The notes: generated from the sequence alone by a model not told the origin. A stretch of 10,308 bases of DNA from DASQPE01 sp041488455 (GCA_041488455.1 JBGPPG010000121.1:1-10308); one strand, 5' to 3'; positions 1-6,825 are shown, counted from the stretch's first letter. Numbers and translations are program-made.

Positions 1-1
1 C

Positions 2-238
2 AAGCGCACCTGCTTGCCGTCCCTGGCCCCGGCCCCGGCGTCGGTGACCGCGACCACGCCGGGCACGTCCCCGATCCCGGGCCGGCTGCCCTACGGCCTG
101 ACCGAGATCAACGCCAACCCCAACACGCCGGCCACCAGCTCGGCCGGGGTGACGATCACGTCGGTGAGTATCAACCCCAACCAGCCGGCGTCGTGTCCGG
201 TGCTCAACTACACGACCTCGACCCCGCTGGCGAACTAG
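2..238 (+). CDS. C-terminal part of an unrecognised, probably secreted Pro/Thr/Ala-rich protein (5' truncated by window)
   Basis: The frame is open from base 2 and ends at TAG 236-238, giving 78 visible residues; the start lies outside the window. The segment is rich in Pro, Thr, Ser, Ala and Asn, has very few charged residues and carries two cysteines (in KRTC and ASCPVL). This composition fits an extracellular or periplasmic tail, such as the end of a secreted repeat or Ig-like protein. I see no catalytic motif, no C-terminal membrane anchor and no recognisable sorting signal, so no function is assigned. A perfect 10-bp hairpin lies 28 bases after the stop. The methionine at 14 is probably internal, because the frame is open upstream of it. 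Confidence 0.55.
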   Translation, partial: KRTCLPSLAPAPASVTATTPGTSPIPGRLPYGLTEINANPNTPATSSAGVTITSVSINPNQPASCPVLNYTTSTPLAN

Positions 239-266
239 TCGCCACGGGGTGACGTCACGTCGCGCG

Positions 267-290
267 CGCCGGTCCCGCGAGGGACCGGCG
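267..290 (+). terminator. Hairpin terminator candidate after the truncated first gene
   Basis: A perfect 10-bp stem (CGCCGGTCCC paired with GGGACCGGCG) closes on a GCGA (GNRA-type) tetraloop. It sits between the stop at 238 and the lipoprotein start at 315. Only two T residues follow the stem directly, so intrinsic termination is uncertain. It could instead be an mRNA 3'-end stabilising hairpin or a 5'-UTR structure of the lipoprotein gene. Confidence 0.4.
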
Positions 291-314
291 TTCGCACACT
301 TCGGAGACTGTGGT

Positions 315-767
315 ATGAAGGCACTGCTCATTGCCGGCCTGGCCTGTGCCCTCCTGGCCGGCTGCTATACCTACCGCCCGCTGCCCTCGGTGGATGCGGC
401 CATGCCGGCACCAGGCAGCAAGATCGAGGTCCATCTCACGACCGCCGGTGCGTCCGCTCTTGCCAACCAGGTCGGGCCGGACATCCTGTACCTCGAGGGA
501 ACGCTGGTTTCTGCCGATGCGACCGGGCTCACTCTGGCGGTTACGCGGAGCATTTCCAATCGTCGCGCGGAGACAGATTGGAAAGGCGAGCACGTGGTGC
601 TGCTGCGGGAGCACATCGCGAGTGTGGGAGAACGGAAGCTCTCCGTCGGTGGGACCGCCCTCCTGGGCGGGCTCGCGGGCGGCGGTCTCGTGGCCGCGTA
701 TGCTCTGCTCGGGGGTGCTGGGGGCTCGTCGGCCAACAGCCCTCCGCCGGGCCCGGGGCCCCAATAG
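315..767 (+). CDS. Small putative lipoprotein (Gemmatimonadota-type CYTY lipoprotein)
   Basis: A 150-residue protein starting at ATG 315, preceded by GGAG at 303-306 with 8-base spacing. The frame is open further upstream to 249, but that extension lacks signal-peptide character. Residues 1-17 form a classical lipoprotein signal peptide ending L-L-A-G-C, so Cys17 should be lipidated after signal peptidase II cleavage. The mature part begins CYTYRPLP and has a middle region (about 35-105) of alternating hydrophobic residues and a charged 'WKGEHVVLLREHI' stretch. It ends with a Gly/Ala-rich hydrophobic segment (about 112-137) and a Pro/Gly-rich tail. I recall similar proteins as hypothetical lipoproteins of Gemmatimonadota. 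The function is unknown; envelope attachment is the only supported statement. It converges on the lipoprotein gene at 860-1273. Confidence 0.82.
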   Translation: MKALLIAGLACALLAGCYTYRPLPSVDAAMPAPGSKIEVHLTTAGASALANQVGPDILYLEGTLVSADATGLTLAVTRSISNRRAETDWKGEHVVLLREHIASVGERKLSVGGTALLGGLAGGGLVAAYALLGGAGGSSANSPPPGPGPQ

Positions 768-793
768 ACGCGAGCCTGCGACAGCCATGAACC

Positions 794-830
794 AGAGCGG
801 CCCGCCGTGAGGCGGGCCGCTCTGCTCTTT
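794..830. terminator. Strong rho-independent terminator between convergent lipoprotein genes
   Basis: A perfect 13-bp GC-rich stem (794-806 with 811-823; arms AGAGCGGCCCGCC and GGCGGGCCGCTCT) encloses a GTGA loop. On the + strand it is followed by GCTCTTT. It lies between two convergent stops (767 and 860), where one hairpin can serve both directions. The T-rich tail exists only on the + side, so termination of the 315-767 transcript is better supported than termination of the minus-strand transcript. Confidence 0.8.
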
Positions 831-859
831 GGTGAGTGGAGTACAATGCCGCGCCGGTG

Positions 860-1273
860 TCAGTACACCGCGACCGTAGATCTCGCCAGCTGGCTCTCCA
901 GCCGCCACTCGATGAACTGTCCGGGCTGAATGTGCAGGGTCTCCGTCCGGGCCGATGCGTCGGACCCGATCGGGTCGGCCAGGAGCCGGATGTTCCGGGA
1001 CTGACCGATCATCCAGTTCGGGAGGAAGAAGTTCGTGGAAGATGCGGCCGTGACGGTGCCGACCCTGGACAGCTCTCCGTCGTGGAAGACGAAGATGACC
1101 ACATCCAGCCAGTTGTTGTTTTCGACCGTGAGCGGGGTTGGGGCGTAGAGGTCTTCCTCCGGCTCGGCGGCGTCCTCGACGGAGTGGCGGGCACACCCCA
1201 TCGTCAGGCCCGCCACGGCGGCAAGCAGCACCAGAGTCCGGGTTACGCGCCCCATGGCAAAGGCTCGGCGCAT
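860..1273 (-). CDS. Small putative lipoprotein with 'VENNN...LLADPIGS' domain
   Basis: A 137-residue protein. I chose ATG 1273 because AGGAG lies just upstream (6-base spacing) and a signal peptide follows directly; the frame stays open to 1318 but that extension (MVERAKQSFDSQEPT) is hydrophilic. Residues 9-26 are a hydrophobic signal core ending T-M-G-C, so Cys27 is the probable lipidation site, although Thr at -3 is not ideal. After an acidic linker (EDAAEPEED), residues about 43-137 read as a compact beta-rich domain: VENNNWLDVVIFV, then RVGTVTAASSTNFFLP, then IRLLADPIGS, then a terminal beta strand. I recall proteins of this pattern as recurrent in Gemmatimonadota, with unknown function. 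It is downstream of, and co-directional with, the band-7 gene (120-base gap). Confidence 0.8.
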   Translation of the reverse strand: MRRAFAMGRVTRTLVLLAAVAGLTMGCARHSVEDAAEPEEDLYAPTPLTVENNNWLDVVIFVFHDGELSRVGTVTAASSTNFFLPNWMIGQSRNIRLLADPIGSDASARTETLHIQPGQFIEWRLESQLARSTVAVY

Positions 1274-1393
1274 CGTCGGCTCCTGCGAGTCAAATGACTG
1301 TTTCGCACGCTCTACCAATGATGGGTTCCCGGCTCGATTTCGTCCAGACGCGGCATCGGTGTTTCGTGGTGCAACGCCTTGCAGGCTCGCGAT

Positions 1394-2323
1394 CTAGTGC
1401 TCCTTCAGGTTCTTTCGGAGCGCGGCCAGATCGAGCAGCGGGAGCCCCCCCTCCGTCGGCACCATGACGATCAGGCTGTTCGAGGTCCGCATGTCATGCA
1501 GCACCTCGAGGTACTGCTTGGTCAGGGCCTCCGCGGTCAGCGTCTGATTCAGCAGGCGCTGCTGCTCCGACTGGAGCCGGGCTACCTCGACTCGATGCCG
1601 CTCGGTCTCGATCTGCTGCTCCTGGGCGATCTTGTTGTTGATGGCCTGGACCACCTGCGCCGGCGGCTCGAGGTTCCGGAGGAAGAAGGCCGAGAGCCGC
1701 GCGATCCGGAAGGTCGCCTCGGCACCCCGCGGCCGGGTGACGAGGGCGGAATCCACCTCGGCTTCCATGGCCCCGGCGATCTTGTTGCGCTGCTGGATGT
1801 CGTTGATGGAATACTGGACCATCCCGTCGCGCACGCCTTTGCGGAGCGCGTTGAGCACTACGTTCCGGATCTGATCTTCGTTTCCGATCTCGTTGAAGAT
1901 GTGCGGCGCGTCGCGGGCGTCGATCTGCCACCGCACCGCGACGTCGACGTTCATGGCCATCTGCTCGCTCGACAGCGCGGGGATCGTCTCCGCGGCCCGC
2001 CCGGCCTCCGGGTACTGCTCCTCGCGGGTGGAGTACCGCTCGATCTCGGACCAGGGGCTCACGAACCGCACACCCGAAAGCAGCGGCGTGGGATCCACGG
2101 TGCCGAAGGCGTGCCGGACACCGACCTGGCCCGGCTCGATGACGACGACGGCGGAGCCGATGACCAGGAGGATGCCGACCGCGGCCAGGAGCAGGCCGAT
2201 CACCCGAAGGAGCGCGGCCGCGGGGCGGCTCCCCTGACCCGGTCCTGAGGCGAGGGCCGCGCGTCCGACCATCACGAACAACGCGGCGAAGAGCAGGGCG
2301 CCGCCCAGCATGAGCTTGCCCAT
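1394..2323 (-). CDS. SPFH/band-7 domain membrane protein (prohibitin/HflC-like)
   Basis: A 309-residue protein starting at ATG 2323, with GGAG five bases upstream; the longer open frame to 2641 is rejected because it is Arg/Pro/Gly-rich and unlike a protein. Two hydrophobic segments (about 4-20 and 38-61) are followed by the SPFH start 'VVVIEPGQVGVRHAFGTV', the family hallmark. The SPFH body (about 60-225) includes SSEQMAMNVDVAVRWQI and the LRKGVRDGMVQYSINDI stretch. A charged coiled coil (about 228-277) comes next, and the tail SLIVMVPTEGGLPLL matches the 'VVLVPT' end of prohibitin-type proteins. Family members form ring-like membrane scaffolds, and HflC/prohibitin relatives modulate FtsH-type proteases; no protease gene is visible here. 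The two membrane segments before the SPFH domain are one more than the usual single N-terminal anchor. Confidence 0.9.
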   Translation of the reverse strand: MGKLMLGGALLFAALFVMVGRAALASGPGQGSRPAAALLRVIGLLLAAVGILLVIGSAVVVIEPGQVGVRHAFGTVDPTPLLSGVRFVSPWSEIERYSTREEQYPEAGRAAETIPALSSEQMAMNVDVAVRWQIDARDAPHIFNEIGNEDQIRNVVLNALRKGVRDGMVQYSINDIQQRNKIAGAMEAEVDSALVTRPRGAEATFRIARLSAFFLRNLEPPAQVVQAINNKIAQEQQIETERHRVEVARLQSEQQRLLNQTLTAEALTKQYLEVLHDMRTSNSLIVMVPTEGGLPLLDLAALRKNLKEH

Positions 2324-2390
2324 CGTGACTCCAGGGAGGGGACGGTTCGAAGATACGCGCCGGCGGTATGGGTGCCACCCGAACGACAGC

Positions 2391-2419
2391 TTGACGCGCC
2401 CTCCCGGGGCCGGTAACGT
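2391..2419 (+). promoter_or_regulatory. Sigma70-type promoter candidate for the small protein gene at 2426
   Basis: TTGACG at 2391-2396 (five of six consensus bases) is separated by exactly 17 bases from TAACGT at 2414-2419 (TANNNT). The ATG at 2426 begins 7 bases after the -10 element, where transcription would be expected to start, so the mRNA could be leaderless. It lies in the divergent gap to the band-7 gene. Confidence 0.55.
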
Positions 2420-2425
2420 CGAGGC

Positions 2426-2632
2426 ATGTTGGCCTTGCTGCTCGCGCTCGCGCAGGCGCCCCTGCCGGCCGCCTCCGGTTGGATGCTGGAAGGAGGCGGT
2501 GGCTACTGTGTCGCCACCGGATACTGTACCAGCGGGCCGGGAGATTCCGGCCGTCCCGCCGGTCCGATGTATCTGGCCATCGGACTCGTCGGGGCGGGCC
2601 TGGCGGCGCTCCGGCGGGAGCGCCAAGCATAG
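2426..2632 (+). CDS. 68-residue small secreted/membrane protein candidate, probably leaderless
   Basis: A small ORF with an N-terminal hydrophobic stretch (residues 1-17, MLALLLALAQAPLPAAS) resembling a signal peptide, and a Gly-rich middle with two cysteines (GYCVATGYC). A second hydrophobic segment (about 47-61, PMYLAIGLVGAGLAAL) is followed at once by the basic end RRERQA. The end, a membrane helix then an Arg cluster at the extreme C-terminus, resembles PEP-CTERM or MYXO-CTERM style sorting tails, but the defining PEP or Cys motif is absent, so the resemblance is only architectural. There is no properly spaced ribosome binding site (GAGG ends one base before the ATG). A good promoter 7 bases upstream and a hairpin downstream (2661-2689) support an independent transcript. 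It could be a chance ORF in GC-rich DNA. No function is assigned. Confidence 0.5.
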   Translation: MLALLLALAQAPLPAASGWMLEGGGGYCVATGYCTSGPGDSGRPAGPMYLAIGLVGAGLAALRRERQA

Positions 2633-2660
2633 CCCAGGCATCCGGAACTCCCGGTCCGCG

Positions 2661-2697
2661 CGAGCCCCAGGCCGTGTGGCCGGGGCTCGTTCGCTTT
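2661..2697 (+). terminator. Hairpin terminator candidate between the small protein gene and cysK
   Basis: CGAGCCCC plus GGCC (2661-2673, with one bulged A at 2669) pairs with GGCCGGGGCTCG (2678-2689) around a GTGT loop: 12 base pairs. The T-containing run TTCGCTTT follows. It would end the 2426-2632 transcript before cysK. It could alternatively act as a leader structure for cysK, whose ATG is 48 bases further on. Confidence 0.5.
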
Positions 2698-2736
2698 CGA
2701 GCCGCTGTACCCCAGCCTTTCGCCTCAGAGGAGCGT

Positions 2737-3732
2737 ATGCCCCACGGCAAGATTTACCAGAATGTCATCGAGACGGTCGGCAACACGCCGCTCATCCAGC
2801 TCAACCGGCTGACGGCGGGCCTCGGCGCACGGATCGCGGTCAAGCACGAGGGCTACAACCCGTTCGACTCCGTCAAGGACCGCATCGGGATGGCCATGGT
2901 GCAGGACGCGATCCAGCGGGGCGCGCTCAAACCCGGGATGGTCATCGTCGAGCCGACCAGCGGCAATACGGGTATCGGCCTGGCGTACGTCGCAGCCGCG
3001 CTCGGCTATCGCTGCATCTTCACCATGCCGGACACCATGACCCTGGAGCGGCGGCACATGCTTCGCGCCCTCGGCTCCAAGGTGGTCCTCACCGAGGGCG
3101 CCAAGGGCATGAAAGGGGCGATCGCGCGGGCGCAGGAGATCCTCACCCGCCTCGGGCCCAAGGGCTGGATGCCGCGGCAGTTCGACAACCCGGCCAATCC
3201 CGCCATCCACTACCAGACCACCGGGCCGGAAATCTGGGCCGATACCGAGGGGAAGGTGGACATCTTCGTGTCCGGCGTCGGCACCGGGGGGACGATCTCG
3301 GGAGCGGGGAAGTTCCTAAAGGAGAAGAAGCCGAGCATCCGGGTCATCGCGGTCGAGCCGGCGGAAAGCCCGGTCATCTCAGGTGGTCAGCCCGGCCCGC
3401 ACAAGCAGCAGGGCATCGGTGCCGGATTCATCCCGGCGAACCTCGATACCAAGATCTACGACGAGGTGATCAAGGTGACCAACGACGACGCGATCGCGAC
3501 TGCCCGGCGGCTCGCCCGCGAGGAGGCCATTTTCGCCGGGATCTCGACCGGCTCGATCACCTGGGCCGCGCTCCAGGTCGCGAAACGCCCGGAAAGCAAG
3601 GGCAAGCTGATCGTCTCCATCACCTGTGACTTCGGCGAACGCTATCTCTCGCACCCCGTCTACACCGAGCTCGCTGACCCCGACTACTCGGATCTCGAGG
3701 CGGCGATCGCGCCGGAGCCGGCAACCGTCTGA
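2737..3732 (+). CDS. cysK: Cysteine synthase (O-acetylserine sulfhydrylase), PLP-dependent
   Basis: A 331-residue enzyme, close to the usual 300-330 of CysK/CysM; it makes L-cysteine from O-acetylserine and sulfide in the cytoplasm. The start at ATG 2737 follows an AGAGGAG Shine-Dalgarno sequence and begins directly with the family N-terminus (KIYQNVIETVGNTPLIQLNRL). Lys47 in NPFDSVKDR is the PLP Schiff-base lysine. TSGNTG (74-79) is the substrate loop, GTGGT (182-186) the phosphate-binding loop, and GIGAGFIP (226-233) the conserved active-site loop. Ser273 in GISTGS is positioned for the pyridine nitrogen. There is no C-terminal CBS pair, so it is not a cystathionine beta-synthase with regulatory domain. 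Relatives using O-phosphoserine or homocysteine cannot be excluded from sequence alone. Palindromic repeat copy A lies between it and the aminotransferase gene 160 bases downstream. Confidence 0.95.
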   Translation: MPHGKIYQNVIETVGNTPLIQLNRLTAGLGARIAVKHEGYNPFDSVKDRIGMAMVQDAIQRGALKPGMVIVEPTSGNTGIGLAYVAAALGYRCIFTMPDTMTLERRHMLRALGSKVVLTEGAKGMKGAIARAQEILTRLGPKGWMPRQFDNPANPAIHYQTTGPEIWADTEGKVDIFVSGVGTGGTISGAGKFLKEKKPSIRVIAVEPAESPVISGGQPGPHKQQGIGAGFIPANLDTKIYDEVIKVTNDDAIATARRLAREEAIFAGISTGSITWAALQVAKRPESKGKLIVSITCDFGERYLSHPVYTELADPDYSDLEAAIAPEPATV

Positions 3733-3736
3733 CAGC

Positions 3737-3820
3737 GTGAACAGTGAAGCGTGAACAGTGAACAGGGGGCTCCGAGCGATCATCGGGGCCCCTGTTCACG
3801 GCTCACCATTCACTGTTTAC
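3737..3820. repeat. Long palindromic repeat, copy A (tandem GTRAACR heptamers around a G-rich core)
   Basis: Two 32-base arms (3737-3768 and 3789-3820) are inverted copies matching at 27 of 32 positions, with an 11-bp perfect inner stem (GTGAACAGGGG with CCCCTGTTCAC) and a 20-base loop containing CTCCG. Each arm is built from heptamers such as GTGAACA. The same arm occurs at 6815-6897. It begins 5 bases after the cysK stop and ends 72 bases before the aminotransferase start. There is no T-tract, so a simple intrinsic terminator is not indicated. Confidence 0.9.
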
Positions 3821-3892
3821 TGGCCCTTCCTCCCTACCATTTTACCCCCCGCCCGGCGACATTCCTGCTCCACGTTCCGCACGGTCCCCGCG

Positions 3893-5254
3893 ATGGCCGA
3901 CCACAAGTACCCTCTAGGGCACGTCTTCTACCGTAAGCTCAATAAGCGCCTGCCGTTGATCATCCGCGGCGAGGGCTGCTGGCTGGTGGATGAGAGCGGC
4001 AAGCGCTACCTCGACGCCTGCGGGGGGGCGTTCGTGGCCAACCTTGGGCACGGCCTCGCCGAGATCGGCGAAGCGATGGCCCAGCAGGCGAGCCGCGTCG
4101 GCTACGTCAACGGGACGACCTTCACCCACCAGGCGGTCGAGGACTTCGCGGCGGAAGTAGCCGCCCTCTCCCCGGGCGATCTCAACCACGTGTACCCGCT
4201 GTCGAGCGGCTCCGAGGCGGTCGAGGCCGCCCTCAAGTTCGCCCGGCAGTACTGGGTCGAGTCCGGCAAGCCGGGCAAGCATCGGATCGTCGCCCTGGCG
4301 CCAGCCTACCACGGGAACACCCTCCTCGCGCTCAGCGCATCTGCCCGGGAGCACTACAAGACCTACTTCCGGGAATGGCTGGTGGACGTTACCCGCGTCC
4401 CGGCGCCGTACACCTATCGCTGCGCCTGCCGCGGGCGGCCGCCGCTCTGTCCCGCCTGCGACGGCTCCGCGGTGGAGCAGGCGATCCTCTCACTCGGCCC
4501 GGAGCAGGTGGCGGCGTTCATCGCGGAGCCCGTGGGCGGCTCCTCAAGCGGTGCGACCGTTCCGCATCCGGACTATTTCCGGCGGATCCGGGAGATCTGC
4601 GACCGGCACGAGGTCCTGTTCGTGGCTGACGAGGTGCTCACCGGGGCGGGCCGCACCGGCACCTGGGCCGCCATCGAGCCGTTCGGCGTAGTCCCCGACC
4701 TGATGACGCTGGGGAAGGGCCTGGGGGGCGGCTATGTCCCCATCTCCGCCCTCGTGGCTCCCGGCCGGCTGGTAGACCGCCTCGCCAAGGGCTCGGGCAG
4801 TCTCCTGCACGCGCAGACGTATTCCCACCACCCGGTACTCACCGCCGGCGCCCTCGCGGCGGTTCGCCATCTTCGCCGGCACGGGTTGATCGAGCGGTGC
4901 GCACGGATGGGGGTGTTGCTGCACCGGGAGCTTCAGGCTCTGAGAGGCCTGCCGCACGTCGGGGACATCCGGGGCCGGGGGCTGCTGGCCGCGGTTGAGC
5001 TCGTCGCCGATGTGGAGTCGCGGGCGCCTTTCCGTCGGGCCGCCGGCTTCGCCGAACGGCTCGCGGCCGCTGCGCTGGATGAGGGGCTGGTCCTCTGGCC
5101 CAACGTCGGGCAGGCCGACGGGACCAACGGGGACCTCGTCATGATCGCCCCGCCGTTCGTGATCACCGAGGAAGAAGTGGGCGAGCTGGTCCGGCGACTC
5201 GCCCGGGCGCTCGAGCAGACGGCTACGGCAACGAAGGCTGTGGAGGCGGTATGA
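3893..5254 (+). CDS. Class-III PLP aminotransferase (AT1)
   Basis: A 453-residue fold-type I aminotransferase of the omega/beta-amino-acid group (related to GabT, BioA and ornithine aminotransferases). Motifs: GSEAVEAALKFARQYW after the N-domain; AYHGNT; Asp246 in VADEVLTGAGRTG, which binds the PLP ring nitrogen; and Lys275 in TLGKGLGGGYVPISA, the Schiff-base lysine. A cysteine-rich loop C-x-C-x6-C-x2-C spans residues 177-189. I chose ATG 3893 (MADHKYPLGHVFYRK) because the longer frame to 3758 runs through the palindromic repeat; no clear ribosome binding site precedes it, so the start is less certain. Its stop overlaps the ALDH start (ATGA, 5251-5254), so the two are translationally coupled. 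Next to kamA, a role in transaminating beta-lysine or 3-aminoadipate is inferred. The substrate cannot be read from the sequence. Confidence 0.92.
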   Translation: MADHKYPLGHVFYRKLNKRLPLIIRGEGCWLVDESGKRYLDACGGAFVANLGHGLAEIGEAMAQQASRVGYVNGTTFTHQAVEDFAAEVAALSPGDLNHVYPLSSGSEAVEAALKFARQYWVESGKPGKHRIVALAPAYHGNTLLALSASAREHYKTYFREWLVDVTRVPAPYTYRCACRGRPPLCPACDGSAVEQAILSLGPEQVAAFIAEPVGGSSSGATVPHPDYFRRIREICDRHEVLFVADEVLTGAGRTGTWAAIEPFGVVPDLMTLGKGLGGGYVPISALVAPGRLVDRLAKGSGSLLHAQTYSHHPVLTAGALAAVRHLRRHGLIERCARMGVLLHRELQALRGLPHVGDIRGRGLLAAVELVADVESRAPFRRAAGFAERLAAAALDEGLVLWPNVGQADGTNGDLVMIAPPFVITEEEVGELVRRLARALEQTATATKAVEAV

Positions 5255-6825
5255 CGGCGACGGCACCCGGCAAAATCACGTATACGTCGGCCTCGGGCGA
5301 CCTCGAGGCGTTCCACGCCCAGTTTGACTCGGCGCTCGCCGCGGTGCGGGCCGCCGCGGGGAGGCGGCATCCGTTCTACATCGCGGGGCGCGCGGTGGAT
5401 ACGCCGGCGGAGCCGCTGGTGGACCGGTCGCCGATCGACACGGCGCTCGTCCTCGGGACGTTTGCCGCGGCGAGCGCGGGCCATGTGGACGAGGCGGTGC
5501 GGGCCGCGCGGGCGGCGCAGCCGGCTTGGGCGCGGCTGCCCTGGCGGGAGCGCCTGGCCACGCTCCGCCGCGCCGCGACGCTCATCCGGGAGCGGAAGTA
5601 CGAGCTTGCGGCGATCATGGCGCTCGAGGTCGGCAAGAGCCGCCTGGAGGCGATGGGCGACGCGGAGGAGTCGGCGGATCTCATCGACTACTACTGCCAG
5701 CAGGTGGAGGACGCCGACGGATTCGTGCGCCCGATGGGGCGGGTGACCCCGGTCGAGCGGAACACCGACGTGCTGCGTCCCTACGGCGTGTTCGCCTGCA
5801 TCGCGCCCTTCAACTTCCCGCTGGCGCTCTCGGCCGGGATGTCGTCAGCGGCGCTCGCCGCCGGCAACGCGGTGGTCTACAAGCCGGCCGAGGACACGCC
5901 CTGGACCGGCCTCAAGATGTACGAGGTCTATCGCGACGCCGGCGTGCCCGCCGGAGTGTTCAACCTCCTCTTCGGACACGGGACGGAGATCGGCGACCCG
6001 CTGTGGCAGCACCCGGGTGTAGATGGCGTCGTGTTCACTGGGTCGAAGGCCATCGGGCTCCGTATCCACCACGGGATCTCCCAGCGGTGGATCAAGCCCT
6101 GCCTGCTCGAGCTCGGCGGCAAGAACGCCGCGATCGTCATGGACACGGCCGATCTCGATGCCGCAGCCGAGGGCGTGATGCGCTCGGCGTTCGGCCTCCA
6201 GAACCAGAAGTGCAGCGCCACCTCGCGGGTCTACGTGCACCGGGACGTGGCGCGGCCGTTCGTGGAGGCCCTGCTCGCGAAGACCGCCGCCATCAGGATG
6301 GGCGACCCGAGCGAGCGCGACGTCTATTTCGGGCCGGTGATCAACGAGCGCTCGGTCGCACGCTTCGAGGGCGCCGTTGCCCAGGCTCAGAAGGAGGGCA
6401 CGGTCCTCGCCGGCGGCACGCGGCTCAAGGGCGGCGTGTTCGACCGGGGGCATTTCGTGGCTCCGACCGTGGCGCGGTTGCCGCTCGCGAGCTCGCTGTT
6501 CAGCGAGGAGCTGTTCGTCCCCTTCCTCGCCATTGGCGAGGTCGGGACGCTCGGCGAGGCGCTGGCCGAAACCAACAAAGTGGAGTACGGGCTCACCGCC
6601 GGAATCTTCTCCTCGCGGCCCGAGGAGGTTCAGCGCTTCTTCGATGAGGTGGAGGCCGGCGTGTGCTACGCCAACAAGCGCACCGGTGCCACGACTGGCG
6701 CGTGGCCCGGGGCGCAGGCGTTCTGCGGGTGGAAGGGCTCCGGCTCGACGGGGAAGGGGGGCTGCGGGCCGTATTACGTCGCCCAGTTCCTGAGGGAGCA
6801 GAGCAGGACGGTGATAGAACAGTGA
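5251..6825 (+). CDS. Aldehyde dehydrogenase, P5C/glutamate-gamma-semialdehyde dehydrogenase-like
   Basis: A 524-residue NAD(P)-dependent aldehyde dehydrogenase, the usual length of bacterial P5CDH (PruA domain, RocA). Visible residues: Asn188 in APFNFPL (oxyanion), FTGS at 262-265, Glu287 in LELGGKN (general base) and catalytic Cys321 in GLQNQKCSATSRVYV. The C-terminal block NKRTGATTGAWPGAQAFCGWKGSGSTGKGG followed by YYVAQFLREQSRTV is of P5CDH type. The start ATG overlaps the AT1 stop by four bases, with GGAGG just upstream inside AT1. The product of this group is an amino dicarboxylate, normally glutamate. Next to kamA, the longer homologue 3-amino-6-oxohexanoate is an attractive substrate (inference). 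The last codons (VIEQ-stop) lie at the edge of palindromic repeat copy B, which supplies the TGA. A conventional proline/arginine catabolic role remains possible. Confidence 0.93.
   Translation: MTATAPGKITYTSASGDLEAFHAQFDSALAAVRAAAGRRHPFYIAGRAVDTPAEPLVDRSPIDTALVLGTFAAASAGHVDEAVRAARAAQPAWARLPWRERLATLRRAATLIRERKYELAAIMALEVGKSRLEAMGDAEESADLIDYYCQQVEDADGFVRPMGRVTPVERNTDVLRPYGVFACIAPFNFPLALSAGMSSAALAAGNAVVYKPAEDTPWTGLKMYEVYRDAGVPAGVFNLLFGHGTEIGDPLWQHPGVDGVVFTGSKAIGLRIHHGISQRWIKPCLLELGGKNAAIVMDTADLDAAAEGVMRSAFGLQNQKCSATSRVYVHRDVARPFVEALLAKTAAIRMGDPSERDVYFGPVINERSVARFEGAVAQAQKEGTVLAGGTRLKGGVFDRGHFVAPTVARLPLASSLFSEELFVPFLAIGEVGTLGEALAETNKVEYGLTAGIFSSRPEEVQRFFDEVEAGVCYANKRTGATTGAWPGAQAFCGWKGSGSTGKGGCGPYYVAQFLREQSRTVIEQ

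Noticed and set aside
249..258. Perfect palindrome GTGACGTCAC shortly after the first stop codon
   Set aside because: Only 10 bases, between a stop and a terminator-like hairpin, with no promoter beside it; chance is likely in this composition.
255..1196. Long minus-strand open frame of 313 codons across the first lipoprotein gene
   Set aside because: It runs antisense to a gene with a clear lipobox and RBS, crosses the terminator at 794-830, and its product is Arg/Gly/Pro-rich without any motif; it reflects high GC.
1379..2248. Plus-strand open frame of 289 codons opposite the band-7 gene
   Set aside because: Antisense shadow: the minus strand encodes a clear SPFH protein, while this product is an Arg/Leu/Asp-rich string with no domain.
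2737..3732. cysK as a member of the proposed lysine module
   Set aside because: It is on the same strand upstream of AT1, but separated by 160 bases with the repeat, and cysteine synthesis has no evident role in the route; treated as an unrelated neighbour.
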